A DNA stretch of 64,000 nucleotides, taken from contig NZ_JACHMP010000001.1 in the NCBI RefSeq assembly GCF_014204985.1, positions 7,006,001 through 7,070,000 of the forward strand, given 5' to 3'. Below are positions 33,983-41,718 of the stretch, piece after piece. The stretch is from Streptosporangium becharense. GTDB taxonomy: Bacteria > Actinomycetota > Actinomycetes > Streptosporangiales > Streptosporangiaceae. A model generated the notes under the pieces. That model made no database searches, was not told the DNA's origin, and saw only the letters and a list, made by a program, of their open reading frames with translations. Every line of letters starts with the position of its first letter. The stretch's first letter is position 1. The translations under genes were made by a program, and so were the position numbers.

Positions 33983-35056
33983 TCAGGGGCGTACGGCCAC
34001 CGAGCCGCGTTCGACGAGTGTCGAGGTCAGCCGCACGTGGCGCGGCTCGGCCGTGTCGCCCTGGAGCCGGTTGATCAGCAGGGTGGTCGCGCGGGCCCCC
34101 AGCTCGTAGACCGGTTGGGCGATCACCGTCAGCGGCGGGTTCAGCACCTCCGCCCACTCGGTGTCGTCGAAGGAGATCAGTGAGACGTCGTCCGGGATGC
34201 GCCGGCCCGCCGCCCGCACGGCCTGGATCACACCGAGGGCGATGACGCTGTCCGTGGCGAGGATCGCGGTCGGCGGCGTGCCGAGCTCCAGCAGCGACAT
34301 GGTCTGCACGAACGCGTCCTGGCGCCGGGGGCCGCCGACGCGCACGTAGTCGCCCGCCAGGTCGCCCGCCAGCCCGGCCTCCTTCAGCGCCTGGCGGTAG
34401 CCGGTCAGCCGGTCGCCGCCGGTGGAGATGGCACGCGGCCGGCCGGCGGTCGCCCCGCCCTCCCGGCGCACGGCCATGGCGCCGCTGACGTAGCCGATCC
34501 GCCGGTGCCCGGCGGCGACGAGGTGCCGGACCGCGTCGCGGGCGGCCGCCCGGTTGTGCACCAGGACCGTGTCGAAGTCGGTGCCCCGGACACGGCGGTC
34601 GACGAGCACGACGTGGGCACCGGTGGCCCGCGCCTCCGCCAGGTGCGCGCCGTCGTCGTTGGACGCCGCCGCCACGATCAGGCCGTCCACCCTCTTGTCG
34701 AGGAACAGCTTGACGGCGGCCCGTTCGGCCTCCAGGTCCTCGTCGGAGTTGGCGAGGACGACCTCGAACCCGGACGCGCGCGCGACGTCGGTGATCGCCC
34801 GGGTGACGCGGGCGAAGAACGGGTTCTCGATGTCCGCGACGATCACCCCGATCGTCTGCGTCCGTCCCGTGATCATGCTGCGGGCCAGGGCGTTCGGCCG
34901 GTACCCCAGCTCGGAGGCCGCGGCGGTCACCCGCTCCAGGGTGTCGCGCCGCACCGTCCCGTAACCGCCGAGGGCACGCGCGGCCGTCGCCGTCGACACG
35001 CCGGCCGCGCGGGCGACGTCGGCGATCGTGACGGAGGTCGCTGGTCTGTTTCTCAT
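33983..35056 (-). CDS. LacI-family transcriptional regulator
   Basis: This 357-residue regulator has an N-terminal LacI helix-turn-helix (VTIADVARAAGVSTATAARALGG, about 9-31), hinge helix and a periplasmic-binding-like sensor domain (about 65-355). It is divergent from the SIS-domain gene. Two identical 14-bp palindromes with a central CG lie between the genes, as expected for LacI-family operators. It therefore most likely represses the SIS gene, and possibly itself, and responds to a sugar or Amadori compound. Confidence 0.95.
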   Translation of the reverse strand: MRNRPATSVTIADVARAAGVSTATAARALGGYGTVRRDTLERVTAAASELGYRPNALARSMITGRTQTIGVIVADIENPFFARVTRAITDVARASGFEVVLANSDEDLEAERAAVKLFLDKRVDGLIVAAASNDDGAHLAEARATGAHVVLVDRRVRGTDFDTVLVHNRAAARDAVRHLVAAGHRRIGYVSGAMAVRREGGATAGRPRAISTGGDRLTGYRQALKEAGLAGDLAGDYVRVGGPRRQDAFVQTMSLLELGTPPTAILATDSVIALGVIQAVRAAGRRIPDDVSLISFDDTEWAEVLNPPLTVIAQPVYELGARATTLLINRLQGDTAEPRHVRLTSTLVERGSVAVRP

Positions 35057-35103
35057 GTCGGCCACGAGTGTAGGGCAGGGGGGTTGACAGTGGAACGACC
35101 GGC

Positions 35104-35141
35104 TGAGAACGTTCTCATTCAGATTACTGAGAACGTTCTCA
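35104..35141. promoter_or_regulatory. Twin LacI-type operators TGAGAACGTTCTCA
   Basis: The perfect palindrome TGAGAACGTTCTCA occurs at 35104-35117 and again at 35128-35141, 24 bp centre to centre. The second copy ends ten bases before the SIS start codon and should block its promoter or ribosome entry. The AACGTT core with a central CG step is typical of LacI-family operators. Confidence 0.88.
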
Positions 35142-35151
35142 ATGGAGTGAG

Positions 35152-36213
35152 ATGGCACCCGCAGCACCCGGAACCCCGAACCCGGCCGTCCGCGCCCCGC
35201 GCCCCGTGGAGGCCGACTTCCTGCCCACCCTCGACCACGCGCTGGCGCAGCGCGCCACGATCGGGGCCTTCGTCGGCGACGTCCTGGCCGACGGGATCAG
35301 CGACGTCTTCTTCCTCGGCTGCGGCGGCTCCTACGCCTCCAGCGTCCACGCCGCCACCACCCTCGCCGACCGCGTCGGCGGCCTGGCCGTGCACAACCTC
35401 TTCAGCACCGACGTGGCCGCGACGGCGCCGGCGCGGCTCGGCCCCCGCTCCCTCGTGATCGCCTCGGCGCACTCCGGCGCGACCCCCGAGACGGTCGCCG
35501 CCACCAAGGCCGCGCGGCAGGCCGGCGCGAAGGTGATCTCGCTGTCCCAGCGGGCCGACTCCCCCCTCGGCAGGCTGGCCGACCTGGCGCTCGACTACCG
35601 CAGCGAGCGCACCATCACCTCGGCCAAGCAGATCCTGCTCTCCCACATCACCTGGGCCCTGCTGGAGGGCGGCGGCGATACGCCCGCCGAGACGGCCGCC
35701 GCCGTCCGCGAGGCGTACGACGCGCTGCCGGGTGCGCTGCGCGCGAGCCTGGACGAGGCCGACGAGAAGCTGGGCCGTGTCGCCGCCGACCTGGCCGCGA
35801 GCCCGTTCGTCTTCGTCCTCGGGGCCGGCCCCACCTTCGGCGCCGCCTACCTGCTGTCCATGTGCTATCTCATGGAGATGCAGTGGAAGCGCTCGGCGTC
35901 CTTCCGGGCCGGCGAGTTCTTCCACGGCGCGTTCGAGATGGTCGAGGGCGACGCGGGTGTCATCACCTTCGTCGGTGAAGACCTCACCCGCCCGGCCGCC
36001 GAGCGGGCCGCCAGGTTCGCCGGCCGCTACACCGCCCACGCGCACCACGTCGACTCCCGAGACCTCACCCTGCCCGGCGTCCCGCCGGTGCTGCGCGCTG
36101 AGGTCGCCCCGATCGCCCTCGGCGTCCTCGCCGGCAGGCTCGCCGAGCACTTCGAGGCCGTCACCGGCCACTCCCTCGACGAACGCCGTTACATGTACAA
36201 GGTCGACTACTGA
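35152..36213 (+). CDS. SIS-domain fructosamine-phosphate deglycase-like protein (FrlB-like)
   Basis: This 353-residue protein has two SIS domains, as in glucosamine-6-phosphate deaminase-like enzymes. Markers are LGCGGSYASS (about 54-63) and SAHSGATPETV (about 105-115) in the first domain and GRYTAHAHHVD later. The C-terminus (RRYMYKVDY) resembles fructoselysine-6-phosphate deglycase FrlB. It would split a phosphorylated Amadori product into amine and sugar phosphate. It is governed by twin LacI operators. Its TGA stop is the first three bases of an IS terminus, so any partner genes (kinase, transporter) that once followed have been cut off or displaced. Confidence 0.88.
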   Translation: MAPAAPGTPNPAVRAPRPVEADFLPTLDHALAQRATIGAFVGDVLADGISDVFFLGCGGSYASSVHAATTLADRVGGLAVHNLFSTDVAATAPARLGPRSLVIASAHSGATPETVAATKAARQAGAKVISLSQRADSPLGRLADLALDYRSERTITSAKQILLSHITWALLEGGGDTPAETAAAVREAYDALPGALRASLDEADEKLGRVAADLAASPFVFVLGAGPTFGAAYLLSMCYLMEMQWKRSASFRAGEFFHGAFEMVEGDAGVITFVGEDLTRPAAERAARFAGRYTAHAHHVDSRDLTLPGVPPVLRAEVAPIALGVLAGRLAEHFEAVTGHSLDERRYMYKVDY

Positions 36214-36228
36214 GCCTTTTTCATCCTG
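36209..36228. repeat. 20-bp direct repeat, copy 1 (IS terminus)
   Basis: ACTGAGCCTTTTTCATCCTG occurs here and at 40415-40434 in the same orientation. The two copies bracket the terpene/P450 island. It is the 3' terminus of an IS5-type element. Confidence 0.92.
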
Positions 36229-36345
36229 TGCAGCGCTCGTCTTCGAGGGCTTGCAGGACGAGGACGGCCTGCAGGACGGCGGTGGGGTGGTGGGGTGGTG
36301 GGGGCTGCAGCGGAGCTTCGGCAAAAGCTTCCACGCTTCCGGGGG
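36209..36345 (-). mobile_element. 3' end fragment of an IS5-type (DDE_4) insertion sequence
   Basis: On the minus strand this stretch encodes the C-terminal tail of an IS5-like transposase (AWKLLPKLRCSP, then in a shifted frame AVLQAVLVLQALEDE and stop). The stop codon lies within the terminal sequence whose plus-strand form is ACTGAGCCTTTTTCATCCTG (36209-36228). A frameshift in a CCCCACCA repeat separates the two pieces. The rest of the gene is missing here; the middle part of a similar transposase lies at 40435-40735. Confidence 0.75.
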
Positions 36346-36409
36346 CCGATGGCGTGTTCGCCGAGGGCCCGGATACGGGCGTGGGCACGGTTGACGTTCT
36401 TCCGGCCGC

Positions 36410-37027
36410 GACGACACCACCCGCCGCAGCCGCCGCAAGAGCGCCAACCTGCCCAACGGCAAGACCTTCGAGTCCTGAAAGAGCGAGCTGTCGTCCATCC
36501 CGCAGGCCACCCGGAACGCCCTGCGCACCCCGGAACGGATCAGCCGCCGAGAGAAGTGCGTGATCTCCGGCCCGTCCGGCACCGGCAGGCCTGACTTCAT
36601 GGAAGCCCTCTGTCACGAGGCCATCGACGCCGACCTGCGCGTGTCCCGGTTCCCCCTGGAAACCCTGGCCGTCACCATCGGCCGCGCCGAAGCCGACAGC
36701 GGCGTCGCCCGGACCATCGCCAGGATCTGCCGCTCCGACATCGTCGTGGTCGACGGCATCGGCCTGCCGCCGGTAAGCCACGAGACCGCCGAAGCCTTCT
36801 ACCGCTTGGTGGACGCCGCTTACGAACGCGGCGGCCTCGCCGTCACCAGCGACATCCATCCCTCCGGCTTCGACGCGATCATGCCCGAGACCGTGGCCAC
36901 TGCCACCGTCGACCGCCTCATGCACCGCGTTCACATGGTCGAGACCGGCGGCGAGTCCCGCCGCCTGGCCAAGGCATTGGCCGGGAAGGGACGGGAAGGG
37001 AATCGTCCCCTCGATGTGATCGGCTGA
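36410..37027 (+). pseudogene. istB: istB-like IS21 helper ATPase, interrupted by one in-frame stop
   Basis: In one frame this encodes an IstB-family ATPase fragment: RRKSANLPNGKTFES, a TGA at 36476-36478, then KSELSSIP, a Walker A region read as GPSGTGRPD (the Lys is lost), DIVVVDGIGL as Walker B, VTSDIHPSGFD and ATATVDRLMHRVHM. The stop replaces a position that is usually Trp in this family, consistent with a TGG to TGA change. The N-terminus and the partner istA are missing. It is clearly a dead IS21 relic. Confidence 0.85.
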
Positions 37028-37104
37028 TGACCTCAGTCGGGACTCACGGTCGTGACCGTCGTCCATCCTCCCTCACGGCCGCCTACCGGCATTTCCGCTG
37101 ACCG

Positions 37105-37374
37105 TCAGACCGCACTGCGGTGACCGTCCAGCAGCAGATCATCCCGTCCGTCCACAATCTGATGCGGACAGGTATCGGGCCGGTGCGTGCGGTCAGCCAG
37201 GTCGCCGCCGCGATACCGACGCATCCCACGTGTGCACCGACTGCCGCGCACCCCGTCCCGCTCGATGACCTTGGTCACCGGACACCCCGCTTCCACTTCC
37301 GACACAGCGCGATACCGCTGCTCCACGACGCTCAGCTCCACCAGCGCCGACCCGCACCCCCATGTGATCGCCAC
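37105..37374 (-). pseudogene. N-terminal fragment of an IS481-family transposase
   Basis: The minus strand encodes ELSVVEQRYRAVSEVEAG, PVTKVIERDGV and then RYRGGDLADRTHRPDTCPHQ, the helix-turn-helix start of IS481-type transposases. The DDE catalytic domain is absent, so it is a truncated relic. Confidence 0.8.
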
Positions 37375-37864
37375 CGATCACATGAAAGGCAGGTCAACCG
37401 ACGGGGTGAATGTCTGCTGAGGCCGCCGCGTCAGGCGTCGATCGAGACGGGACAACAGGCCGACGCGGCCACTCCAAGAACTTCACATATGCTTTCAAAT
37501 TTCTTCCAGTCAGCCGCAAGGGTGCCCTCATAAAATAACTGCGCTATTCGCCCGTCACTCCACGAGTATTTGTTCGGATGATTCACGAGAAGTCGAGATC
37601 TTTTGAATCGGTCGCAGGATTATTATCTTCAAGGCGTGCCGAGAGACCGGTTCCGCACCCGCATGTCCGCCGCACTTTCGGCGCCATGCGGAAGCCTCAG
37701 TGCTCAACTGAATCTGAATGCTCGAAATGGTTCGACGAGCTGGTCGGCGGCCGGGGGCCGCCGACTGAATTGGCTACACGGCTCCGGAACGGGATGATCG
37801 AGTTCACGGAAGCAAAGAGAACAGACCGAAGTCGATCGGAAACCACAAGACGGAGGATCGATCA
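37375..37864. other. AT-richer leader region upstream of the P450 gene
   Basis: About 490 bases without a convincing gene. The stretch 37480-37640 is the most AT-rich part of the island (runs such as ATTATTATCTTC) and is the likely promoter zone of the P450-terpene synthase pair. A short open frame (37603-37797, 64 codons) shows no homology that I recognise. Confidence 0.5.
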
Positions 37865-39259
37865 GTGTCAAGCACGCATGCAGGCTCGACGGCCGCCAGT
37901 GGAAAGCCAATTCTCAAGAGCGTGCCCAGGCTCAGCCTCAGGGAGAACCTGGCCGCCGTATCCGCCATCCGGCGCGACCAGCTGGAGTTCATGCAAAACG
38001 CGGTGCGGAACCACGGGGACATCTTTCACATGCGCCTCGGCGGACTCCCGATGATCATGGTGAATCATCCCGACCACTTCCAGCGCGTCCTGGTTGACAA
38101 CCACCCGAACTACGACAAAGACAACTTCCTCTACCGTGCGGTGCGTAGCGTTCTCCGGGAAGGGCTCATCGGAAACATCGGAGGTGAGTCATGGCGTCAT
38201 CACCGTCGACTGATGCAACCCTCCTTCCATCGCTCGCGGGTAGCCGATTTCGTAGTGAACATCACCGACCTCACCGCGGAGCTGTTTCGGAGATGGGAGT
38301 CCCAGCTGTATGTCGACGACCTCGTGGACGTGACAACGGAAATCGCCGACCTGGCCCTGAGGATCGTGCTGCGCTCTCTGTTCGGCGTTGACATGGACGA
38401 GCGCAGCAGGAAATTCGCCGAGGAGTTCGTGGAGGTAAATACCATTGTAGGGGATTTTTTCCGGTTCCCCTTCCCGCCGCTGAGCTGGCGGACTCCCTCC
38501 CGGAATCGGCTGCGAACCCTCATCAAGGAGATGGACGGCTTCGTCTCGCACCTGATCCAAGCGCGAACAAGTGACGACAGCGAGCGGAACGATCTGTTCA
38601 CGCGGCTGCTCAACGCGAGAGATGCGAAGACCGGGACCGGGCTCACTCCCGGCCAGCTCGCCAACGAGATTTTGGCGATGATCGTGGCCGGCTATGAGAC
38701 GTCCAGTAACTCCATCTCCTGGATCTTCTATCAGCTCGCAGAGCATCAAGAGATCCAAAGGCGCGTACAGGACGAGGTGGACGACGTATTGGGCGGTCGC
38801 CCTCCAACCTTCGACGATCTCCCAAAACTGACGTATACCGGAATGGTCATCGACGAGACGCTCCGTCTGTTCACCCCGGCCTGGCACACGATGCGGCACG
38901 CAATAGAGGAGGATGTGATCGGCGGATATCACATCCCGAAGGGCAGCAACATATATCTGAACCTGTTCATCTATCATCGGCACCCCGACTTCTGGCCGGA
39001 ACCGACACGCTTCAATCCCGAACGCTTCTCCCCGGAGGAGGTCGCAAAGCGCCCCCGTAACCTCTACCAGCCCTACGGGAGCGGACCGCGCTTGTGCATC
39101 GGAAAGCACTTCGCTCAGGCGGAGCTCCTCATCATGGCTGCGATGTTCGCTCAAACCTTCCATGTCACCAGGCCGCAGGGTCAGCCTCCCGTCGGTTTCG
39201 CCCCCTTGATCACGCTGCACCCCAAGGGGGGAATACACCTTCGGCTGCGTCGCCGCTGA
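37865..39259 (+). CDS. Cytochrome P450, partner of the terpene synthase
   Basis: This 464-residue soluble P450 has all core motifs: C-helix WRHHRRLMQP (110-119), I-helix oxygen motif AGYETSS (275-281), K-helix ETLR (331-334) and the heme loop with Cys411 (PYGSGPRLCIG). The normally invariant Phe seven residues before the Cys is Tyr404. GTG 37865 follows GGAGG at eight bases. The terpene synthase gene starts 41 bp after its stop on the same strand, so it most likely oxidises the terpene product, as CYP170 and PtlI-type enzymes do. It needs ferredoxin and reductase from elsewhere. Hand-counted G+C of a 60-base sample is 57%, well below the 70% or more of nearby chromosomal genes. Confidence 0.95.
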   Translation: MSSTHAGSTAASGKPILKSVPRLSLRENLAAVSAIRRDQLEFMQNAVRNHGDIFHMRLGGLPMIMVNHPDHFQRVLVDNHPNYDKDNFLYRAVRSVLREGLIGNIGGESWRHHRRLMQPSFHRSRVADFVVNITDLTAELFRRWESQLYVDDLVDVTTEIADLALRIVLRSLFGVDMDERSRKFAEEFVEVNTIVGDFFRFPFPPLSWRTPSRNRLRTLIKEMDGFVSHLIQARTSDDSERNDLFTRLLNARDAKTGTGLTPGQLANEILAMIVAGYETSSNSISWIFYQLAEHQEIQRRVQDEVDDVLGGRPPTFDDLPKLTYTGMVIDETLRLFTPAWHTMRHAIEEDVIGGYHIPKGSNIYLNLFIYHRHPDFWPEPTRFNPERFSPEEVAKRPRNLYQPYGSGPRLCIGKHFAQAELLIMAAMFAQTFHVTRPQGQPPVGFAPLITLHPKGGIHLRLRRR

Positions 39260-39300
39260 CTCCGCATGAGACCCGGTGCAGCTGAGCTCCTGCGCCTTCC

Positions 39301-40371
39301 ATGCGACATGGATCCCTTTTGTCGTCCACGAGCAGAATAAGACCGGAAATCATCGTGACTGATTATTTAGCCGACATACTCTGCCCCTTCCCGTTCCAGC
39401 TGAATCCACGAGTGGAAACTGCTCGCAAGCACCTCGACGAATGGGTGGGTGTTAGAAATCTCGTACGGCGCGAATCCGCCAGGATACGGTTTGATCGGGC
39501 GGACTTCGGCTGGTTTGTCGCAGTGGTTCATCCCACCGCCGATGCTGAGCGACTGGCTTTGATGGCGGACTGGTTCGCCTGGCTGTTCCTGGTGGATGAC
39601 CAACTCGACGACGGTGATGTGGGACGGAGGCTGGAGCAGGTCGGAGAGGTGTTCGTCGGCATGCGCGAGGTGCTGGAAAGCCCCGACTTCGGGGCCGCCA
39701 TCGCCAGACGCACTGATATCCCGACTGCCGTTTCCGCGCTCGCCGACCTGTGGCAGCGCACTGCCCGGGAGGCCACTCCCCAATGGAGACGCCGGTTCGT
39801 GCAACACCTCGACTCCTGCCTCACGACGGCCGCTACATGGGAGGCCGGGAACAGAGTCAGAGGAATCGTTCCCACGGAGGAGACATACATCGTCAATCGT
39901 CGGCACACCGGCGCCATATATGTATGCATGGATTTCATCGAGATTGTCGAACGCATCGACATGCCCGACCATATATACAAGAGTCCGCAATTCATTGGAA
40001 CGCTGGACGCGGCCTGCAACGTCGTATGCTGGACAAATGATGTGTTCTCGCTCGAAAAGGAACGATCTCGGGGTGAGATCCACAACCTCGTGTACGTGGT
40101 GCAGCACCATCAGGGGATAAGCCAGGACGAGGCGCTGCGCAAGGTCTGCAACACCATTTCTGTGGAGACCGAACTGTTCATGGAGCGAGAAAGGGAGCTC
40201 CTCCGCACCTACACGGAGCATTCGGAGACGCTCCTCGCCTACCTCGCGGGAATGCGCACGTGGATGCGCGGAAACCTCGACTGGTCCAGTCGGACAAAGC
40301 GTTATCAGTCAATAGATTACGCGGGCGAAGTCCAGCCGGGAGACTACCTGGAATCCACCCTCATGGGCTGA
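39301..40371 (+). CDS. Class I terpene synthase (sesqui- or diterpene cyclase)
   Basis: This protein has up to 356 residues with the full bacterial class I terpene cyclase signature: the acidic metal motif D99-D100-Q-L-D103-D104, the pyrophosphate-sensor Arg pair near 200-201, the NSE triad N246/S250/E254 (NDVFSLEKE) and the C-terminal RY pair R334-Y335. FPFQLNPRVE near the start is also typical. It should ionise and cyclise a linear prenyl diphosphate, most likely farnesyl or geranylgeranyl diphosphate. Product cannot be told from sequence. ATG 39301 or a GTG at 39355 may be the real start; neither has a strong ribosome-binding site. Lower G+C (about 60% in a sampled line) and IS debris on both sides point to transfer. 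Confidence 0.95.
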   Translation: MRHGSLLSSTSRIRPEIIVTDYLADILCPFPFQLNPRVETARKHLDEWVGVRNLVRRESARIRFDRADFGWFVAVVHPTADAERLALMADWFAWLFLVDDQLDDGDVGRRLEQVGEVFVGMREVLESPDFGAAIARRTDIPTAVSALADLWQRTAREATPQWRRRFVQHLDSCLTTAATWEAGNRVRGIVPTEETYIVNRRHTGAIYVCMDFIEIVERIDMPDHIYKSPQFIGTLDAACNVVCWTNDVFSLEKERSRGEIHNLVYVVQHHQGISQDEALRKVCNTISVETELFMERERELLRTYTEHSETLLAYLAGMRTWMRGNLDWSSRTKRYQSIDYAGEVQPGDYLESTLMG

Positions 40372-40414
40372 AACCTTACATGCCACGGGACGCGCCGACG
40401 GACAGGCTGCCTCA

Positions 40415-40434
40415 ACTGAGCCTTTTTCATCCTG
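40415..40434. repeat. 20-bp direct repeat, copy 2 (IS terminus)
   Basis: This is identical to 36209-36228 and in the same orientation. It lies 43 bp after the terpene synthase stop codon and joins directly to a transposase fragment. Confidence 0.92.
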
Positions 40435-40735
40435 CCAGGGCGGAATCGACTGGTCGTCGCGACACCTCCATTCTCGAGGAGATCGGCGAAGGTCAGCACG
40501 CCGTCGGCCGTCAGGGCGTCGATCAGGCCCGCCGTGCGGGCTGCGATCAGGTCGTGCACCGCCCCGGTAGGAGTGGGAGAGGCCCGGACCCGGCGGCCGA
40601 CGGGGCCGGCGAGGACCTGGACGGTCGTCCTGTGGCGCTTGTGCTTGCCGGAGTAGTACGGCTTGTGGCCGGCGACGGGGACGAGGGTGCCTCCGGTCGC
40701 CCGTCCCTGCCGGACGCAAGTGGTCCGCAAGTGAT
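40415..40735 (-). mobile_element. Truncated IS5-type (DDE_4) transposase remnant
   Basis: The minus strand encodes HKPYYSGKHKRH, VQVLAGPVGRRVRASP, GAVHDLIAARTAGLIDAL and VLTFAD, the middle of an IS5-like DDE transposase. The N-terminal helix-turn-helix and the C-terminal third are missing, and the frame then joins abruptly to the 3' terminus at 40415. It could be the other half of the element whose tail lies at 36209-36345, or a separate copy. Confidence 0.82.
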
Positions 40736-40799
40736 CGGCGCCAGACTCGGGCGGTCGGACAGGCCCGTCGCGGCGGGTCGAGCGCAGTGGAAGGGGACC

Positions 40800-41198
40800 A
40801 TGACCGTGTCGCGGAGTGAGCCCGAAGACGAGCCCTTCATTCCCGCAAGGCTCCGTGACCCCGCCGACGATCCGCCACCGCCGCCGGCTCCGCCGATGAA
40901 CCGCTGGGTCCGTCTCGCCCTGATGGTGCTCCTGCTCGTCATCTTCGCCGCAGTGGTGGGGGTCTCCCTGCGGGGGGTGCGCTTCTCCTCCTCGTCATCC
41001 GGAGAGGAGAGGGCCCGGTGCGTGGACACGAGCTCGCAACAGTCCGACGGCACACATCTGGTCGTCGACGACCGTAACTGTGAGAGCGGGGGCGACGAGG
41101 CCGGCCGCCGTTACCGCTGGGAGGGCACCGGCTCCTCGGACGGCCTCGGCCGCTCGGTTCTGGAACTGATCCGGGAGTTGCTGGACGGGCGCCGCTGA
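40800..41198 (+). CDS. Small single-span membrane protein
   Basis: This is a 132-residue protein with an acidic, Pro-rich cytoplasmic N-terminus (about 1-33), one membrane span (about 35-57, VRLALMVLLLVIFAAVVGV) and a Ser/Glu-rich extracellular tail with two Cys (CVDTSS and NCESGG). ATG 40800 follows AAGGGGACC. No family is recognised. It starts just beyond the IS remnant, so its promoter may lie in or next to IS sequence. Confidence 0.7.
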   Translation: MTVSRSEPEDEPFIPARLRDPADDPPPPPAPPMNRWVRLALMVLLLVIFAAVVGVSLRGVRFSSSSSGEERARCVDTSSQQSDGTHLVVDDRNCESGGDEAGRRYRWEGTGSSDGLGRSVLELIRELLDGRR

Positions 41199-41267
41199 AG
41201 GCTCCGCTTGCCGCCCGGCCGATGGCCGAGCGGCCGCCGGACGACGACACGCGGTCCTGGCGGTGTC

Positions 41268-41651
41268 TCAGGGAGCGGTCCGCGCGGCGCGCTGCGTGAG
41301 AGCCTCGTCCAGCAGGTGCCGCAGCTCATGGCCTTCGATGAGAGCCGAGTCCGGCGTCTTGCCGTACTCGAGCCGCGAGAGCACCCAGATCTCCGTGCGG
41401 CCCAGTTCCTCCGCGGTGTGTTCATCGAGCTCCGGAGGGATGTCATCCGGCTGCTCGGCCCGGTAGGCCACGAAGAAGTCCGGAATATTCATTCCGTCGC
41501 CCTCGGGGGAGAAACGCTCCGCGAAGTCCTCGACGGGAGGACGTTTGTAGATGTTCTCCAACGAGAGGGCACAGCTCACGAAGTCACCGATGACCTTGAG
41601 CGGGTCGTCGGTCACCTTGTAGGTGAAGTTTTCAAGGCGAACGGTGCGCAT
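41268..41651 (-). CDS. Hypothetical acidic protein
   Basis: This is a 127-residue soluble, acidic protein (VRLENFTYKVTDDPLKVIGDFV at the start, PPELDEHTAEELG later). I do not recognise a family. It is divergent from trpF with a 67-bp spacer between the start codons. The ATG at 41651 gives a natural N-terminus; longer readings run into the trpF gene region in another frame. Confidence 0.65.
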   Translation of the reverse strand: MRTVRLENFTYKVTDDPLKVIGDFVSCALSLENIYKRPPVEDFAERFSPEGDGMNIPDFFVAYRAEQPDDIPPELDEHTAEELGRTEIWVLSRLEYGKTPDSALIEGHELRHLLDEALTQRAARTAP

Positions 41652-41718
41652 ATCCGATGCAGAGTACCGTTGTCTCCGTCTTCGGTAGCTGAACGGCGTC
41701 GGTACTAGTCTGCACAGG

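Noticed and set aside
37603-37797. Short 64-codon frame upstream of the P450 gene
   Set aside because: There is no homology, it lies in the AT-rich promoter zone and it has no good ribosome-binding site.
36209-40434. Active composite transposon with functional transposase
   Set aside because: All transposase pieces (IS5-type, IS21, IS481) are truncated or carry a stop, so the island cannot move by its own genes now.
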